Assembly (NCBI RefSeq): GCF_000722545.1
Contig: NZ_JNVM01000064.1
Span: forward strand, 1 to 34,602
DNA length: 34,602 bases
DNA from: Paenibacillus tyrphae
Lineage (GTDB): Bacteria; Bacillota; Bacilli; Paenibacillales; NBRC-103111
Direction: 5' to 3'
A program made the position numbers and the translations under genes. The notes below the pieces were generated by a model that worked only from the letters and a program-made list of their open reading frames with translations, made no database searches and had not been told where the DNA came from. Below, one piece after another: positions 22,339-30,974 of the stretch. The first letter of the stretch is position 1, and the number at the start of each line of letters is the position of its first letter.

Positions 22339-23313
22339 TTAAGGCATGTTGCGGCCCCGGGAGGCGACGTAGAGCGTGTACCACTCTTCCCGCGTCAACG
22401 TCACCCGCTCCGCTTCGCCGCAAGCCCGGATGCGGTCGGGGCGCACGGTGCCGATTACCGGCTGGATGCCTGCGGGATGGCGCAGCAGAAACGCGAGCAC
22501 GATCGCTTCAGGCGAGACGTCCTTCTGCTCGGCCATACGGCTGACCAAGGCGGCGGTGGCCCGGACGGACTCCGGCTGTCCCGACAAGTCGCCGCCTGTG
22601 AACAAGCCCCGTGCGAGCGGGCTCCATGCCTGGATCTGGATATGCTCCATCTGGCAATATTCCAGCGTCCCTTCCGGGAACGAGACGCCGGTGCCCTGCG
22701 GCTGGTTCAAATGCACGCCTGCATCCAGCCAGTCCAGTTTGAGCAGGCTCATTTCCAGCTGATTCGCGATGAGCGGCTGCCGGATCGCGGACTGCAGGAA
22801 GCGGATTTGCGCCGCGCTCATGTTCGAGACCCCGAACGCTTTCACCTTGCCCTTTTCGTGCAGCCGCTGGAACGCTTCCGCCACCTCTTCCGGTTCCATC
22901 AGCGGATCCGGCCGGTGCAGCAGCAAAATATCCAGCGTCTCGATACCAAGGCGGCTTAAAATCCCGTCGGCACTCGCTTCAATATGCTCCTTCGAGAAAT
23001 CGTACCGCCCCGGAACTCCCTCTTCCTCGAAGCGGATGCCGCATTTGGATTGAATGATGATCCGCTCCCGTAGATCTGGACGTTCCTTCAGCACTTGACC
23101 GAACACTTGCTCGGCCTTGCCTTTGGTGTAAATATTCGCGTGATCGAACATATTGATGCCTGCGGAGAGCGCCGCCTCGACCGCTTCGTGCGCCTGCTTG
23201 ACATGCTCCGCCGTGTAGGGTTCCCGGTCCCAGCTTCCTCCGAGCCCCATGCAGCCGAGCACGAGCCGGCTGGCGGGAAATCCGTGTTTATGTAATAGAA
23301 TCGGTTTGTTCAT
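22339..23313 (-). CDS. Aldo/keto reductase (YdhF-like)
   Basis: A 324-residue NADPH-dependent oxidoreductase with the AKR barrel. The catalytic tetrad is complete: Asp57 and Tyr62 (NMFDHANIYTKGKAE), Lys90 (IIIQSKCGIR) and His133 (DILLLHRPDP). The NADPH-binding GTVRP..I is near the C-terminus (VIGTVRPDRI). The pattern resembles E. coli YdhF and related Firmicute enzymes; the substrate is unknown. The ATG at 23313 follows GAGGAG by about 11 bases; the longer frame lacks a ribosome site. It is the last gene after padR, the exporter and the acetyltransferase, separated by 85 bp, so it may be co-transcribed with them. Confidence 0.88.
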   Translation of the reverse strand: MNKPILLHKHGFPASRLVLGCMGLGGSWDREPYTAEHVKQAHEAVEAALSAGINMFDHANIYTKGKAEQVFGQVLKERPDLRERIIIQSKCGIRFEEEGVPGRYDFSKEHIEASADGILSRLGIETLDILLLHRPDPLMEPEEVAEAFQRLHEKGKVKAFGVSNMSAAQIRFLQSAIRQPLIANQLEMSLLKLDWLDAGVHLNQPQGTGVSFPEGTLEYCQMEHIQIQAWSPLARGLFTGGDLSGQPESVRATAALVSRMAEQKDVSPEAIVLAFLLRHPAGIQPVIGTVRPDRIRACGEAERVTLTREEWYTLYVASRGRNMP

Positions 23314-23398
23314 TCGTATGTACGCTCCTCTGCCTTGTCTTGTAAGTCTGTCGTTATTATATGTCATGTGCGGGAACGACTGCAATGGTACGCCGGAC

Positions 23399-24148
23399 TT
23401 AGGAAGTGAGAAACCGTTCCAAGATGTCGTCGATGCGGCCGGCTTCGATCGTCTCTTTCGTTTTATTCGGACCGTCGACTACGGTCAAGGAATGATCGAA
23501 CAGCGTTATCCGGCCTTCCTCCGTCACTTTCATCAAAAAATAAACCTTGTTGAACGGCGATTCCGGGGCATATTGCGTCACGTCGCAAACCTCGGCAAAA
23601 TCCTCAAGCTGCTTCGGCTCCAGACTAAACCTGTACAGGATAGCCCAATCCCGGTCCTCCTTTTTCTCCAGAACATCCCCGTTCTGCAGCTCAGCGTACG
23701 GTCTGATCCGATAGAAGCCGTCCGCGTCCCGGATCTCCTCCCCGGTCACGGGCACCGGCCGGCGTGGGGAGTTGCCGCCAAAGCCGACGTCCACCAAAGA
23801 GGGTCGCCCTTCCAAAAGAACGAGATTCGTGGCATGCGAGCCTTCCGTCCCCCATTGACCTTCTCCCCGATAGACCGTTGCGGCAATCATATGGGTCTCG
23901 AACCCGATCCGGTGCAGCAGCTCGCTGAACAGTCCGTTTAATTCGTAGCAGACGCCTCCTCTCCGCCGATTGACGAGTTTATCGAAGAGCTCTTCGGTCC
24001 GAAGCGCAATCGGAATGCCGCGCAGGATATCCAAATTTTCAAAAGGAATTCGGGTCACATGCCGCTTCTGCAGCTGCGTCAAGCCATCCAAGGTCAGCTG
24101 AACCGGCTCTGCCGCTTCGATGCGCTGCAAGTAAAGACTTACGTCCAT
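23399..24148 (-). CDS. Arylamine N-acetyltransferase
   Basis: A 249-residue NAT that moves acetyl from acetyl-CoA to arylamines or hydrazines. The catalytic triad is intact: Cys67 (RRRGGVCYELNG), His105 (GSHATNLVLL) and Asp120 (LVDVGFGG), at nearly the same positions as in Salmonella NAT. The conserved IPFENLD motif is at about 34-40. The ATG at 24148 follows GGGGGGAA; an earlier ATG would overlap the exporter gene. It starts 30 bp after the MFS gene, which suggests a detoxify-and-export unit under the PadR regulator. Confidence 0.92.
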   Translation of the reverse strand: MDVSLYLQRIEAAEPVQLTLDGLTQLQKRHVTRIPFENLDILRGIPIALRTEELFDKLVNRRRGGVCYELNGLFSELLHRIGFETHMIAATVYRGEGQWGTEGSHATNLVLLEGRPSLVDVGFGGNSPRRPVPVTGEEIRDADGFYRIRPYAELQNGDVLEKKEDRDWAILYRFSLEPKQLEDFAEVCDVTQYAPESPFNKVYFLMKVTEEGRITLFDHSLTVVDGPNKTKETIEAGRIDDILERFLTS

Positions 24149-24177
24149 TTCATTCCCCCCACTTCTCATGCTTGGAA

Positions 24178-25326
24178 TCAATTCTGCGGCGCCGCGGCGC
24201 GCAGCAGCTGTCTTACGAAGACGGCAAACAGGATTAACGAAACCGCCACCGACACGGCACTAACCGTGAACAAGGCCTGGTACCCCGTATGCTGGGAAAC
24301 CCAGCCGAGCACGATCGCCCCAAGCCCGATGCCCAGGTCGAACGCGGTAAAAAACGAAGCGTTGGCCACCCCTTTGCGGTCCGCGGGCGCCAGGCGCAGC
24401 GTTGCCGCTTGCAGCGCCGGCTGCGCGGAACCGAATCCGATCCCGTACAGTACGGCCGCTACGATCACGCCGGTAAGCCCGCTGGAAAAGCTCAATACGA
24501 GCAAAGCCACCATCGTCGTCCCAAGCGCCGGGACAATGATAAACGACTCGCCGTAACGGTCGGAGAGCTTCCCGGCAATAGGGCGAATCAGCGTCAGCGC
24601 CACGGCGTAAACGAGAAAAAATGTCCCCGGATTCACCTTAATCGATTCGGCAAAAAGCGGCAAGAAGGTCGTAATGCCTCCATACGGAACAGCCAGAAAG
24701 AAAATCGCCACCGTCACGGACAATACCGACTTTTCGACCAATTGAATGCGACCGGCGCCCGCTTTCGGCTGAAACGGTATTTGGGTTCCAAGAGCCAGAA
24801 GCAGAGCCACAGCCGCAAAGCCGGTAGCGTACAGGAAAAGCCCGTGGAACGAAAGCTTTTGCATCATCCATATGCCAAGCATCGGACCGATAGCCATAGC
24901 TACGGTCATCGCCATCCCGTACCAGCCCATCCCCTCCCCGCGCCGGGCAGGCGGAATCACATCCGTAATGGCCGTCCCGACGGCCGTTGTAGATAGCGCC
25001 CAGCTCATGCCGTGCACGATCCGCAGCGCAAGCAAAACGACGATACCGCCTGCCCAGCTGTACGAATACATCGCCACGACGAAGAGCAGCAGCCCCCAGA
25101 CGATAAACGGCCTGCGGCCGTACCGATCCAGCAGGCCCCCGACAATCGGGCGAAGAATGACCGCAGACAGCGTGAATACGCCGACGATAAACCCGACCTG
25201 CGACTCGCTGCCGCCTAACTGCTTGATAAACAGCGGCATCGTCGGCAGCAGCAAATAGAAGCCCGTGAACAGGAACAGCATACCTAGCGTCAGCTGAATG
25301 AACGGTTTGGTCCATAGACGCTCCAT
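24178..25326 (-). CDS. MFS efflux transporter
   Basis: A 382-residue major facilitator protein with twelve predicted membrane helices. The motif-A loop between helices 2 and 3 is clear (GGLLDRYGRRPFIVWG), with a second copy between helices 8 and 9 (AGKLSDRYGESFII). The helix 5 region, ITDVIPPARRGEGMGWYGMAM, is typical of drug:H+ antiporters of the YwoG kind. AAGGAGGAAAC precedes the ATG at 25326. It lies between the padR gene (49 bp upstream) and the acetyltransferase gene. The exported compound is not known. Confidence 0.9.
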   Translation of the reverse strand: MERLWTKPFIQLTLGMLFLFTGFYLLLPTMPLFIKQLGGSESQVGFIVGVFTLSAVILRPIVGGLLDRYGRRPFIVWGLLLFVVAMYSYSWAGGIVVLLALRIVHGMSWALSTTAVGTAITDVIPPARRGEGMGWYGMAMTVAMAIGPMLGIWMMQKLSFHGLFLYATGFAAVALLLALGTQIPFQPKAGAGRIQLVEKSVLSVTVAIFFLAVPYGGITTFLPLFAESIKVNPGTFFLVYAVALTLIRPIAGKLSDRYGESFIIVPALGTTMVALLVLSFSSGLTGVIVAAVLYGIGFGSAQPALQAATLRLAPADRKGVANASFFTAFDLGIGLGAIVLGWVSQHTGYQALFTVSAVSVAVSLILFAVFVRQLLRAAAPQN

Positions 25327-25375
25327 CTTTTGTTTCCTCCTTGATGTAGTCAAATTCTAAGCTGCATGATGCCGG

Positions 25376-25915
25376 CTATTCCTCGGCTGCTTTCACGCGT
25401 TCCAGCTCCTTCGCGACCCACTCCGCATCCGCCAGCCCGACATGCTTCCGGTGATCGAGCATCCGCAGCACTTGCGCGCGCTTCCGCTCGTCCATCTTCT
25501 TGCTGGAGATCATGCGGACTATGGAGTCCACATATTTTAGGTTGTGCTGAAGGTAATTCAAATACTGCTCTAAAGACGCAAGCCGGACCTCTTTTGTGAC
25601 ATAAGGAAAATTGGACATCTTAAAATGAAACATCAGCTCCGTCTCGGCGGTGTAATCCAGCGGGCTGACCATCAGTTCGAAAAACCGTTCTCTTCCGGCC
25701 TCCGTCAGCTTGTAAATTTTTCGCGCTCTCCCGCCCTCCTGCTCCTCCAGCCGGAGGCTGATCCAGCCATGTTCCACCAGCCGGGAGAGGAGCGGATACA
25801 GCGTCCCCGAGCTGATCTGCCGGACCGGACCAACGGCGCGCTTCAGTCTTTCTTGAAGCTGGTAGCCGTGAGTATCTCCGATCATCAACTCCCCTAAAAC
25901 GAACAAGTCGTACAT
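25376..25915 (-). CDS. PadR-family transcriptional repressor
   Basis: A 179-residue PadR regulator of the Vir subtype, with a C-terminal dimerisation region. The N-terminal winged helix reads FVLGELMIGDTHGYQLQ, then ISSGTLYPLLSRLVEHGWI and GRARKIYKLTEAGRE, the family signature. The C-terminal half is a long helix with heptad-like spacing. GAGGGGG precedes the ATG. It is the first gene of the exporter/acetyltransferase unit and its own promoter carries a large dyad, so it probably represses itself and the downstream genes until a drug-like ligand binds. Confidence 0.92.
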   Translation of the reverse strand: MYDLFVLGELMIGDTHGYQLQERLKRAVGPVRQISSGTLYPLLSRLVEHGWISLRLEEQEGGRARKIYKLTEAGRERFFELMVSPLDYTAETELMFHFKMSNFPYVTKEVRLASLEQYLNYLQHNLKYVDSIVRMISSKKMDERKRAQVLRMLDHRKHVGLADAEWVAKELERVKAAEE

Positions 25916-25936
25916 CGTGACCCCCTCTTTTTATAT

Positions 25937-25989
25937 CGCTTCGACATATCGTTACGATATAGTATATGTCGAAGCGACGACCCGTTCAA
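25937..25989 (-). promoter_or_regulatory. PadR promoter with nested dyad operator
   Basis: Promoter on the minus strand: TTGAAC (25989-25984), 17 bp, TATACT (25966-25961). Across it lies a perfect 13-bp inverted repeat, CGCTTCGACATAT (25937-25949) with its complement at 25964-25976. An inner palindrome, ATATCG-TTA-CGATAT, lies at 25946-25960. The outer dyad carries the ACAT/ATGT half-sites usual for PadR. It covers the -10, the spacer and the start, a typical autorepression layout. Confidence 0.75.
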
Positions 25990-26030
25990 CTATGAAAAAT
26001 GTAATCTGACGCTCCAAACCGCGGCGCACG

Positions 26031-26060
26031 AAAAAACAGCCGCCCGCAAGCAGCTGTTTT
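26031..26060 (-). terminator. Terminator of the carrier-protein cluster
   Basis: AAAACAGC (26033-26040) pairs with GCTGTTTT (26053-26060). On the minus strand six Ts follow, 9 bp after the last gene of the cluster. Confidence 0.7.
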
Positions 26061-26068
26061 CCTTCTGA

Positions 26069-27127
26069 TTATGTTCCTACCGGCTGTCCCGCCTCCACGC
26101 GCTTCAACAATCGCTCCAGCAGCTCCGGCTCTTTTTCCTTAAACGCCTCCAGCTTGGCGGGCATCTTCGCATAAATGCGGTCATCGCCCTTCATTTCCGC
26201 AATAGCCAACTGATCGCGCATCAGCTTCGCCTTGTTCGCGAGCTCTTCGAACGACTGCTGCAGCTCGTCGTCCCGCTCGATGATGCCATGCTGCGTAAAG
26301 TACCGGATTCGATCGACCATCACCTTTTTGTGCTCCCAGAGCAAATGCAGATGCCTTACGCCATTGGGCCACACCAACGAGGGATGCCGCTCCGCTGACG
26401 CTTTGAAGTACATCTGGAGATACTCATACGTCGCCAGACCGAACACTTCGCCGTCCGGGTTATAGTTGATCCGGTTCAAATGAGTTTCGCTGTTCAAATA
26501 ATCGCGCAGCTGATCTGCGACCGCCACCGGATCGAACGCAAAAGGATGCTCCCCGTTGAACCGGTAAAAAAACGTATGGTGATCCGCCTCAAGCCCGCTT
26601 TCGATAAGCCGCTTCATCGATTCGCAGGCGCTTACGAATTCCTCGAACGGTATTTTGATCGTCCGATACACCTGATTGAAGTCGAACATCGACACATCGA
26701 ACGTTCGTTCCTTCAAGTCGTACCCGGAGAGCATCAGATGATGGGGAAAAGCGTCGCCCTCATAGGCAGGGCTGACCGTAATTTTCGATTCGTCGACGAA
26801 GACGATCGCATAATAACCTTGGTTCATGCGCCCGATCATAAACTCGACAAGCTCATCCGGCCGAAAGCCCGACAGCATCTCATAATTGACGGCGCAGGTC
26901 AACAGAAACGGGTTGTTGAAATTCAGCTCGTTCGGCTTGCCGCGGAAAAAATCGAAAAAAAACGTCCGCCGTTTCTCCAGAAAATGCTTTGTGCACGACA
27001 TTTGGATGAAATTGGTATAGTACCAAGGCAGCGTCTCCTCGTAATTGTGCGTAATCGATAACGTATACGCCCAGCGCAAGAAGCCTTTGATCGGCGGCGG
27101 CTGCAGCGGCAATTGATACCGGTTCAT
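26069..27127 (-). CDS. BtrH/C39-peptidase-like putative acyltransferase
   Basis: A 352-residue soluble protein that I cannot place with certainty. Its middle part, GYYAIVFVDES...Y......PHHLMLSGYD......F.V..FDFN, has the look of the C39-like fold of BtrH-type proteins, with an acidic Asp-Glu, a His pair and a GYD turn. Candidate catalytic residues are Cys44 (MSCTKHF) or a Cys near 80 (LLTCAV), plus the His pair near 129. The last 100 residues are charged helices. In butirosin synthesis BtrH moves an aminoacyl chain from a carrier protein to the aminoglycoside. Here an acyl carrier protein and an ATP-grasp gene begin the same operon, which is the main support for the same kind of role. A plain hypothetical protein is the alternative. 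Confidence 0.55.
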   Translation of the reverse strand: MNRYQLPLQPPPIKGFLRWAYTLSITHNYEETLPWYYTNFIQMSCTKHFLEKRRTFFFDFFRGKPNELNFNNPFLLTCAVNYEMLSGFRPDELVEFMIGRMNQGYYAIVFVDESKITVSPAYEGDAFPHHLMLSGYDLKERTFDVSMFDFNQVYRTIKIPFEEFVSACESMKRLIESGLEADHHTFFYRFNGEHPFAFDPVAVADQLRDYLNSETHLNRINYNPDGEVFGLATYEYLQMYFKASAERHPSLVWPNGVRHLHLLWEHKKVMVDRIRYFTQHGIIERDDELQQSFEELANKAKLMRDQLAIAEMKGDDRIYAKMPAKLEAFKEKEPELLERLLKRVEAGQPVGT

Positions 27128-27184
27128 AGTATAAACTCCCCCCTTGCCTTTCTTGAGTTGAAGCGGTTGTTTTCGCCTGTGGGG

Positions 27185-28174
27185 TTATCCGGTGGCTACT
27201 TCTTTGCCGTACAGCTTGGCAATGCTTTCTTCAAGCGGGAGGTCCGCCACCGTGAAGTCGACAACCGGGAACCGGTCGAGCAGCATCCGGGATACCGGCT
27301 TCAAATGCTCCTTCGGCAGCTCGATGACCGCGTGATACAAGTCGCGCTTCGTGACGCAGCCAAGCGGCCTCAGGCTTTCTTCCGGCACCGACTCGGAAAA
27401 TTGAACGTTCAGCACCTTGACTTCGTTGAACAGCTCGTTGATTTTCTTAAAATCGCCGTCATACAAGATTCGGCCTTCGTTAATGACGATCGTACGCTTG
27501 CAGACGTCCTCGATATCCTTCATATAATGGCTGGTCAATATCAAGGTGGCGTTGAATTGTTCGTTGTAATAGGTCAGAAACTCCCGGATTTTCTTCTGAG
27601 AGATTAGATCTAGGCCGATCGTCGGCTCATCCAGAAACAACAGCTTGGGACTGTGGATCAGCGCAGCGATCAGCTCCATCTTCATCCGTTCACCAAGCGA
27701 CAGGCGCCGGACCTGAACCTGCAGCAAATGCTTCGCATCCAGCATCTCCGACAGCTCGGCAAGCATCCGCTCGTAGGCGTTATCCGGAATCTGGTAAATG
27801 CATTTGTTCAGGTAGATTGATTCGATGGCGGGCAAATCGACCCACAGCTGATTTTTTTGCCCCATAACCAGCGAAAAGATACGCTTGAATTCGTTTTTGC
27901 GCTCCCATGGCGTATGGCCGAACACCGAGGCTTCCCCGCCGGTCGGATGCAGAATCCCGGAAAGCATCTTCAGTGTCGTCGTCTTCCCGGCTCCGTTCGG
28001 CCCGATGAAGCCGACGCATTCTCCGGAAGCGATCTCGAACGAAATCGACTTGACCGCTTCCTTCGTCAACGTTTTGCGGGAAAACAAATTTTTCAAGGAA
28101 TGCCGGAGACCCGCTTCCTTCGTGTAATAATCGTAGGTTTTGTGCAGTCCGCTCACCCGGATCATCCGTTCCAT
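27185..28174 (-). CDS. ABC-2 type transporter ATPase
   Basis: A 329-residue ATP-binding subunit: Walker A GPNGAGKTT near residue 53, Q-loop VMGQKNQLW, signature LSLGERMKME, Walker B LLFLDEPTIGLD and LTSHYMKD. The QKNQLWVDLPA segment and C-terminal extension resemble ATPases that pair with ABC-2 permeases for drug or polysaccharide export. The ATG at 28174 has AGGAGG six bases upstream, so the seven-residue longer form is rejected. No permease gene is next to it; its membrane partner must be encoded elsewhere or is missing. It lies 42 bp after the glycosyltransferase gene and 57 bp before the BtrH-like gene. Confidence 0.88.
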   Translation of the reverse strand: MERMIRVSGLHKTYDYYTKEAGLRHSLKNLFSRKTLTKEAVKSISFEIASGECVGFIGPNGAGKTTTLKMLSGILHPTGGEASVFGHTPWERKNEFKRIFSLVMGQKNQLWVDLPAIESIYLNKCIYQIPDNAYERMLAELSEMLDAKHLLQVQVRRLSLGERMKMELIAALIHSPKLLFLDEPTIGLDLISQKKIREFLTYYNEQFNATLILTSHYMKDIEDVCKRTIVINEGRILYDGDFKKINELFNEVKVLNVQFSESVPEESLRPLGCVTKRDLYHAVIELPKEHLKPVSRMLLDRFPVVDFTVADLPLEESIAKLYGKEVATG

Positions 28175-28216
28175 GGCGTCCTCCTGATCCTTCATCTTTT
28201 TGGAAAGCTAAGTGGA

Positions 28217-29323
28217 TTAGACGTAACGCTCTTTTGGGGTCGTATCAAATTCCCTCCCATAGTGACAGGCTGTCATACGCTGCTTTCGCAGCCGTTCGTG
28301 GCAGGCCCGCAAAGACGCGGCCGGAAACCCGTCCTCCTCCCAATCGTCATAGCTAATGCCGAATCCGCACCGCTTCCAAAAGGCGGCATTGCTTTCCTCG
28401 TGATATCCGAACGCCTCAAGCAGCAGCAGCGGCGTAGCGTACACCAGCGAATCGTTCAAGGTAGCGCCTCCCGGCTTGCTGATAATCGCCCGGCTTAAGC
28501 GCACGAGCTCCAAATAAGAAGCGTAGTCCGGCAGTCTGCGCCGTTCGACCGTCCCCTGCCGCCTGACGAGCTCCAGCATCGGAGGATAGGTATGCGCTCC
28601 GCCCTCGTCCTTGATCCACGGATTCCACTCGGGGTCCGCCATAAAATAGCGGGTTTCCCCATCATCCTCCGGCACTTCGCTCTCGTCATACGCGATGATA
28701 TCCAGCCGGCAGCCGCTGCGCCGCAGCCGCTCGATTTTGTCCCGGTAGGTGCCGATCCCCCAGCCGCCGCCATGAATGAGAAACCGGTCGTCCCGTTCCT
28801 CGAAGGACGCGGCCTCTGCCTCTGGCGGCGCGATCAAATAGCCGGGGCTTCCCAGCTCAGGATCGTAAAACTGCACATTACGGTACGCTTGGTAGGACGA
28901 CTTATAAACCTTATACGAAGGGGTGTCGCAAGCATCCATATGAATCCATTCGATATGGACGGGAAACCCCGCAACCTCCTTGTAGGCTTCCAGAATAGGC
29001 AGCCAAAACCCCGTAAATGCGATAAACGTCGCGCAGCCCGTTTGCCGCCAATGCGCATGCAGCCGGCGGACCGCCGAATCGTCGAGATTCGGGCTGATGT
29101 CCTTCGCCAGCCTATGCCCGGTCAAGGCGACCGAAAAATTATTGTGAAACGCTTTTTTATACCCGCTGATTTTGCTGCGGGTCTCCTCGCGATAAAGCGT
29201 TTCAAGCACTTGCACTTCCGCCCGGATATGTTGGCGCGCAAGGCATTCCTGCAGATGAATGGCAGGAATATAGGCGCCGAGCGAATTGCCCGAGGCTAGC
29301 AGCGTGATCGCGTTCTTGGTCAT
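28217..29323 (-). CDS. GT-B fold glycosyltransferase (MurG-like)
   Basis: A 368-residue protein with a MurG/MGDG-synthase-like architecture. The N-terminus ITLLASGNSLGAYIPAIHL resembles the glycine-rich acceptor-side loop. The C-terminal donor site reads SRAIISKPGGATLNDSLVYATPLLLLEAFGYHEESNA, where the PGG.T..(D/E) and the Glu/His pair fit nucleotide-sugar binding. A central HGGGWGIG loop opens the second Rossmann domain. No signal peptide or membrane helix is evident, so it acts in the cytoplasm or on the membrane surface. It starts 22 bp after the ATP-grasp stop. It probably glycosylates the product built on the carrier protein; acceptor and sugar are unknown. Confidence 0.8.
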   Translation of the reverse strand: MTKNAITLLASGNSLGAYIPAIHLQECLARQHIRAEVQVLETLYREETRSKISGYKKAFHNNFSVALTGHRLAKDISPNLDDSAVRRLHAHWRQTGCATFIAFTGFWLPILEAYKEVAGFPVHIEWIHMDACDTPSYKVYKSSYQAYRNVQFYDPELGSPGYLIAPPEAEAASFEERDDRFLIHGGGWGIGTYRDKIERLRRSGCRLDIIAYDESEVPEDDGETRYFMADPEWNPWIKDEGGAHTYPPMLELVRRQGTVERRRLPDYASYLELVRLSRAIISKPGGATLNDSLVYATPLLLLEAFGYHEESNAAFWKRCGFGISYDDWEEDGFPAASLRACHERLRKQRMTACHYGREFDTTPKERYV

Positions 29324-29344
29324 GGACAGCTCCCTGCCCTTCCG

Positions 29345-30715
29345 TTAATGGAATACTGTAACCGAGAGGTCATACAGCAGTTGCTTCAGCCGCTCCAGCG
29401 TTTCTTCCCGGGCTTCCTCCGTCTGTCCGATCACCGACATGTACAACCGGCCTTTCGGCTTCGCCTTCGACCGTGCGCCCGGGCCGCCGTTCACGGTTAA
29501 CGTACCGGAGGAAAGCGGGATGATTCCGATTTGCCGCAGCGGGGTAAACAACAGCTGCTCATCCTCCAGCGTTTGGAGCAGCCGTTCGAAGCGGAATTCA
29601 TCCGGCAGAGCAACGGACAGATAGGTAAGCCAGCCCTTGAGGTTCCAGCCTCCAAGCAGCCGGTCCAGATGGGCATTGATGAGCCCCATCGACATTCGGG
29701 CGTTAATCTCGACGATAGGGACAAGCTCCCCGTCCTCCAACATCATTGAGTCGAAGCAAACGTATCCGAAATAGCCGTCGAGATACAGCTCGTGCAGGGC
29801 TGCCTCAAGCATGCTGAAGTACCCTTTTTGTTCGAGGAAGTTCACAAAAGCGGTTTCCGCGGTGACCGAGCCCCCGTAATTTTGCTGGCGGTTTATCATC
29901 CGCTGCACGGAAATCAGCTGCCGGGAGCCGTCCGGCTCAAGCAGCCATTGGCTGGAGAAGTCGACCGCCTTGGGCAAGAGCGGTTCGAGCAAAAAGAGCG
30001 TCTGGGAACCGGCTTCTTCTTGCTTCCGCAAGTGCGAAACGATCCGCTTCAGCAGCGACGGGCTTTCGATCAGCAAGTTGCCTTTGCCGGAAACGCCGAA
30101 CGGGTCCTTGATTAGAAAAGCACCTGTACGCAGCAGTTCGGTACCGTATTGCTCCGCTTCCTCCGCGCTCATGACCGGCGTACCGTACGTGTGCAGTCCC
30201 GTGTCCTCCAGCAGCCGATGGTGGTACAGCTTGGAATTCACGCGCTTCACCACAGCCAAATCCGGAAGCGGGTTGGCGAAAGCCACCTTTCCCGCGTACT
30301 CTTGCGCCTCCTCGGTTACCGCGTACGGCGAAAGCACATACGGCTTGTCCGTATTGGAACCGGGGATTCCGTCCCGGGGAGCGAGCTTAAAGATGCACGA
30401 CGCGAAATCCTGCGAGCGCAGCGCTTCTTCGGCCTCCGGCGAAGTCAAGTCCACGACGCTGCGATGATGGAACGAGACGCCCAGCTTATCGAAATAGTCC
30501 AGCAGCGCGTCATCGATCCGGCATCGGGTAACCAATATATCGTCAGGCCCGCATAGCGGGAAAAGCAATTCATCCATGCAAAGAACGATCCGGTCTCTTT
30601 CCGGGTCGGGAATCCGGGGCAGCATCGACAACAGGGGATCTCTCCAGCGCGTTTCCGGGTCAAACGTGCCCATGACCGTTTTGCGCAAAGCGACGGCGGC
30701 TTTATTCGACAGCAT
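29345..30715 (-). CDS. ATP-grasp ligase, possible aminoacyl-carrier loader
   Basis: A 456-residue ATP-grasp protein. The ATP-binding lysine and glycine-rich loop appear in FLIKDPFGVSGKGNLLIE, and the Mg-binding Glu/Asn pair in VPIVEINARMSMG. The N-terminal 150 residues form a substrate-side domain (LCMDELLFPLCGPDDILVTR). Such enzymes join a carboxylate to an amine or thiol via an acyl phosphate. BtrJ in butirosin synthesis loads glutamate onto its carrier protein. The gene overlaps the 3' end of the acyl carrier gene by 14 bp (ATG at 30715 after GAGGGCG; a GTG at 30742 is possible), so coupled production with that carrier is likely. A role in loading an amino acid on it is inference. Confidence 0.8.
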   Translation of the reverse strand: MLSNKAAVALRKTVMGTFDPETRWRDPLLSMLPRIPDPERDRIVLCMDELLFPLCGPDDILVTRCRIDDALLDYFDKLGVSFHHRSVVDLTSPEAEEALRSQDFASCIFKLAPRDGIPGSNTDKPYVLSPYAVTEEAQEYAGKVAFANPLPDLAVVKRVNSKLYHHRLLEDTGLHTYGTPVMSAEEAEQYGTELLRTGAFLIKDPFGVSGKGNLLIESPSLLKRIVSHLRKQEEAGSQTLFLLEPLLPKAVDFSSQWLLEPDGSRQLISVQRMINRQQNYGGSVTAETAFVNFLEQKGYFSMLEAALHELYLDGYFGYVCFDSMMLEDGELVPIVEINARMSMGLINAHLDRLLGGWNLKGWLTYLSVALPDEFRFERLLQTLEDEQLLFTPLRQIGIIPLSSGTLTVNGGPGARSKAKPKGRLYMSVIGQTEEAREETLERLKQLLYDLSVTVFH

Positions 30716-30974
30716 GTTCGTAAGCGCCCTCGACCGGAGCACACCGGTTTAAGAAGTCGATAAACGTGCCGATGGAGCGAAGATGAGAATAATCGAATTC
30801 ATCGTAATCGATCTCAATCTTCAGCTCTTCCTCTACCTTGACCATAAAGTTGAGCATTTGCAGCGAATCCAGTCCGATATCGTTGTTCAAATCCGTTTCA
30901 AGCGTAAGCCTTTCCCGCAGCGACGGGTTGTCCTCCTTAATTTGGCACAAAATTTGGACGATCGTATCAAACAC
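30702..30974 (-). CDS. Stand-alone acyl/peptidyl carrier protein
   Basis: A 90-residue carrier protein. The phosphopantetheine attachment site is Ser37 in NDIGLDSLQMLNFMVKVEEEL, preceded by LT.ETDLN, with an acidic helix 2 and the IEIDYDEFD..HLRSIGTFIDFL helix 3-4 pattern. It starts with GTG at 30974 behind AGGAGGGA. It differs from a fatty-acid ACP (no DSLD) and has no neighbouring fatty-acid genes. It is the first gene of the five-gene cluster and overlaps the ATP-grasp gene, which suggests that the ligase loads it. No phosphopantetheinyl transferase is in the window, so a general one must activate it. Confidence 0.9.
   Translation of the reverse strand: MFDTIVQILCQIKEDNPSLRERLTLETDLNNDIGLDSLQMLNFMVKVEEELKIEIDYDEFDYSHLRSIGTFIDFLNRCAPVEGAYEHAVE

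Noticed and set aside
21703..22959. 418-codon plus-strand open frame across the ABC-F leader
   Set aside because: It is antisense to the ABC-F and aldo/keto reductase genes, has no ribosome site or recognisable domain, and crosses the attenuator.
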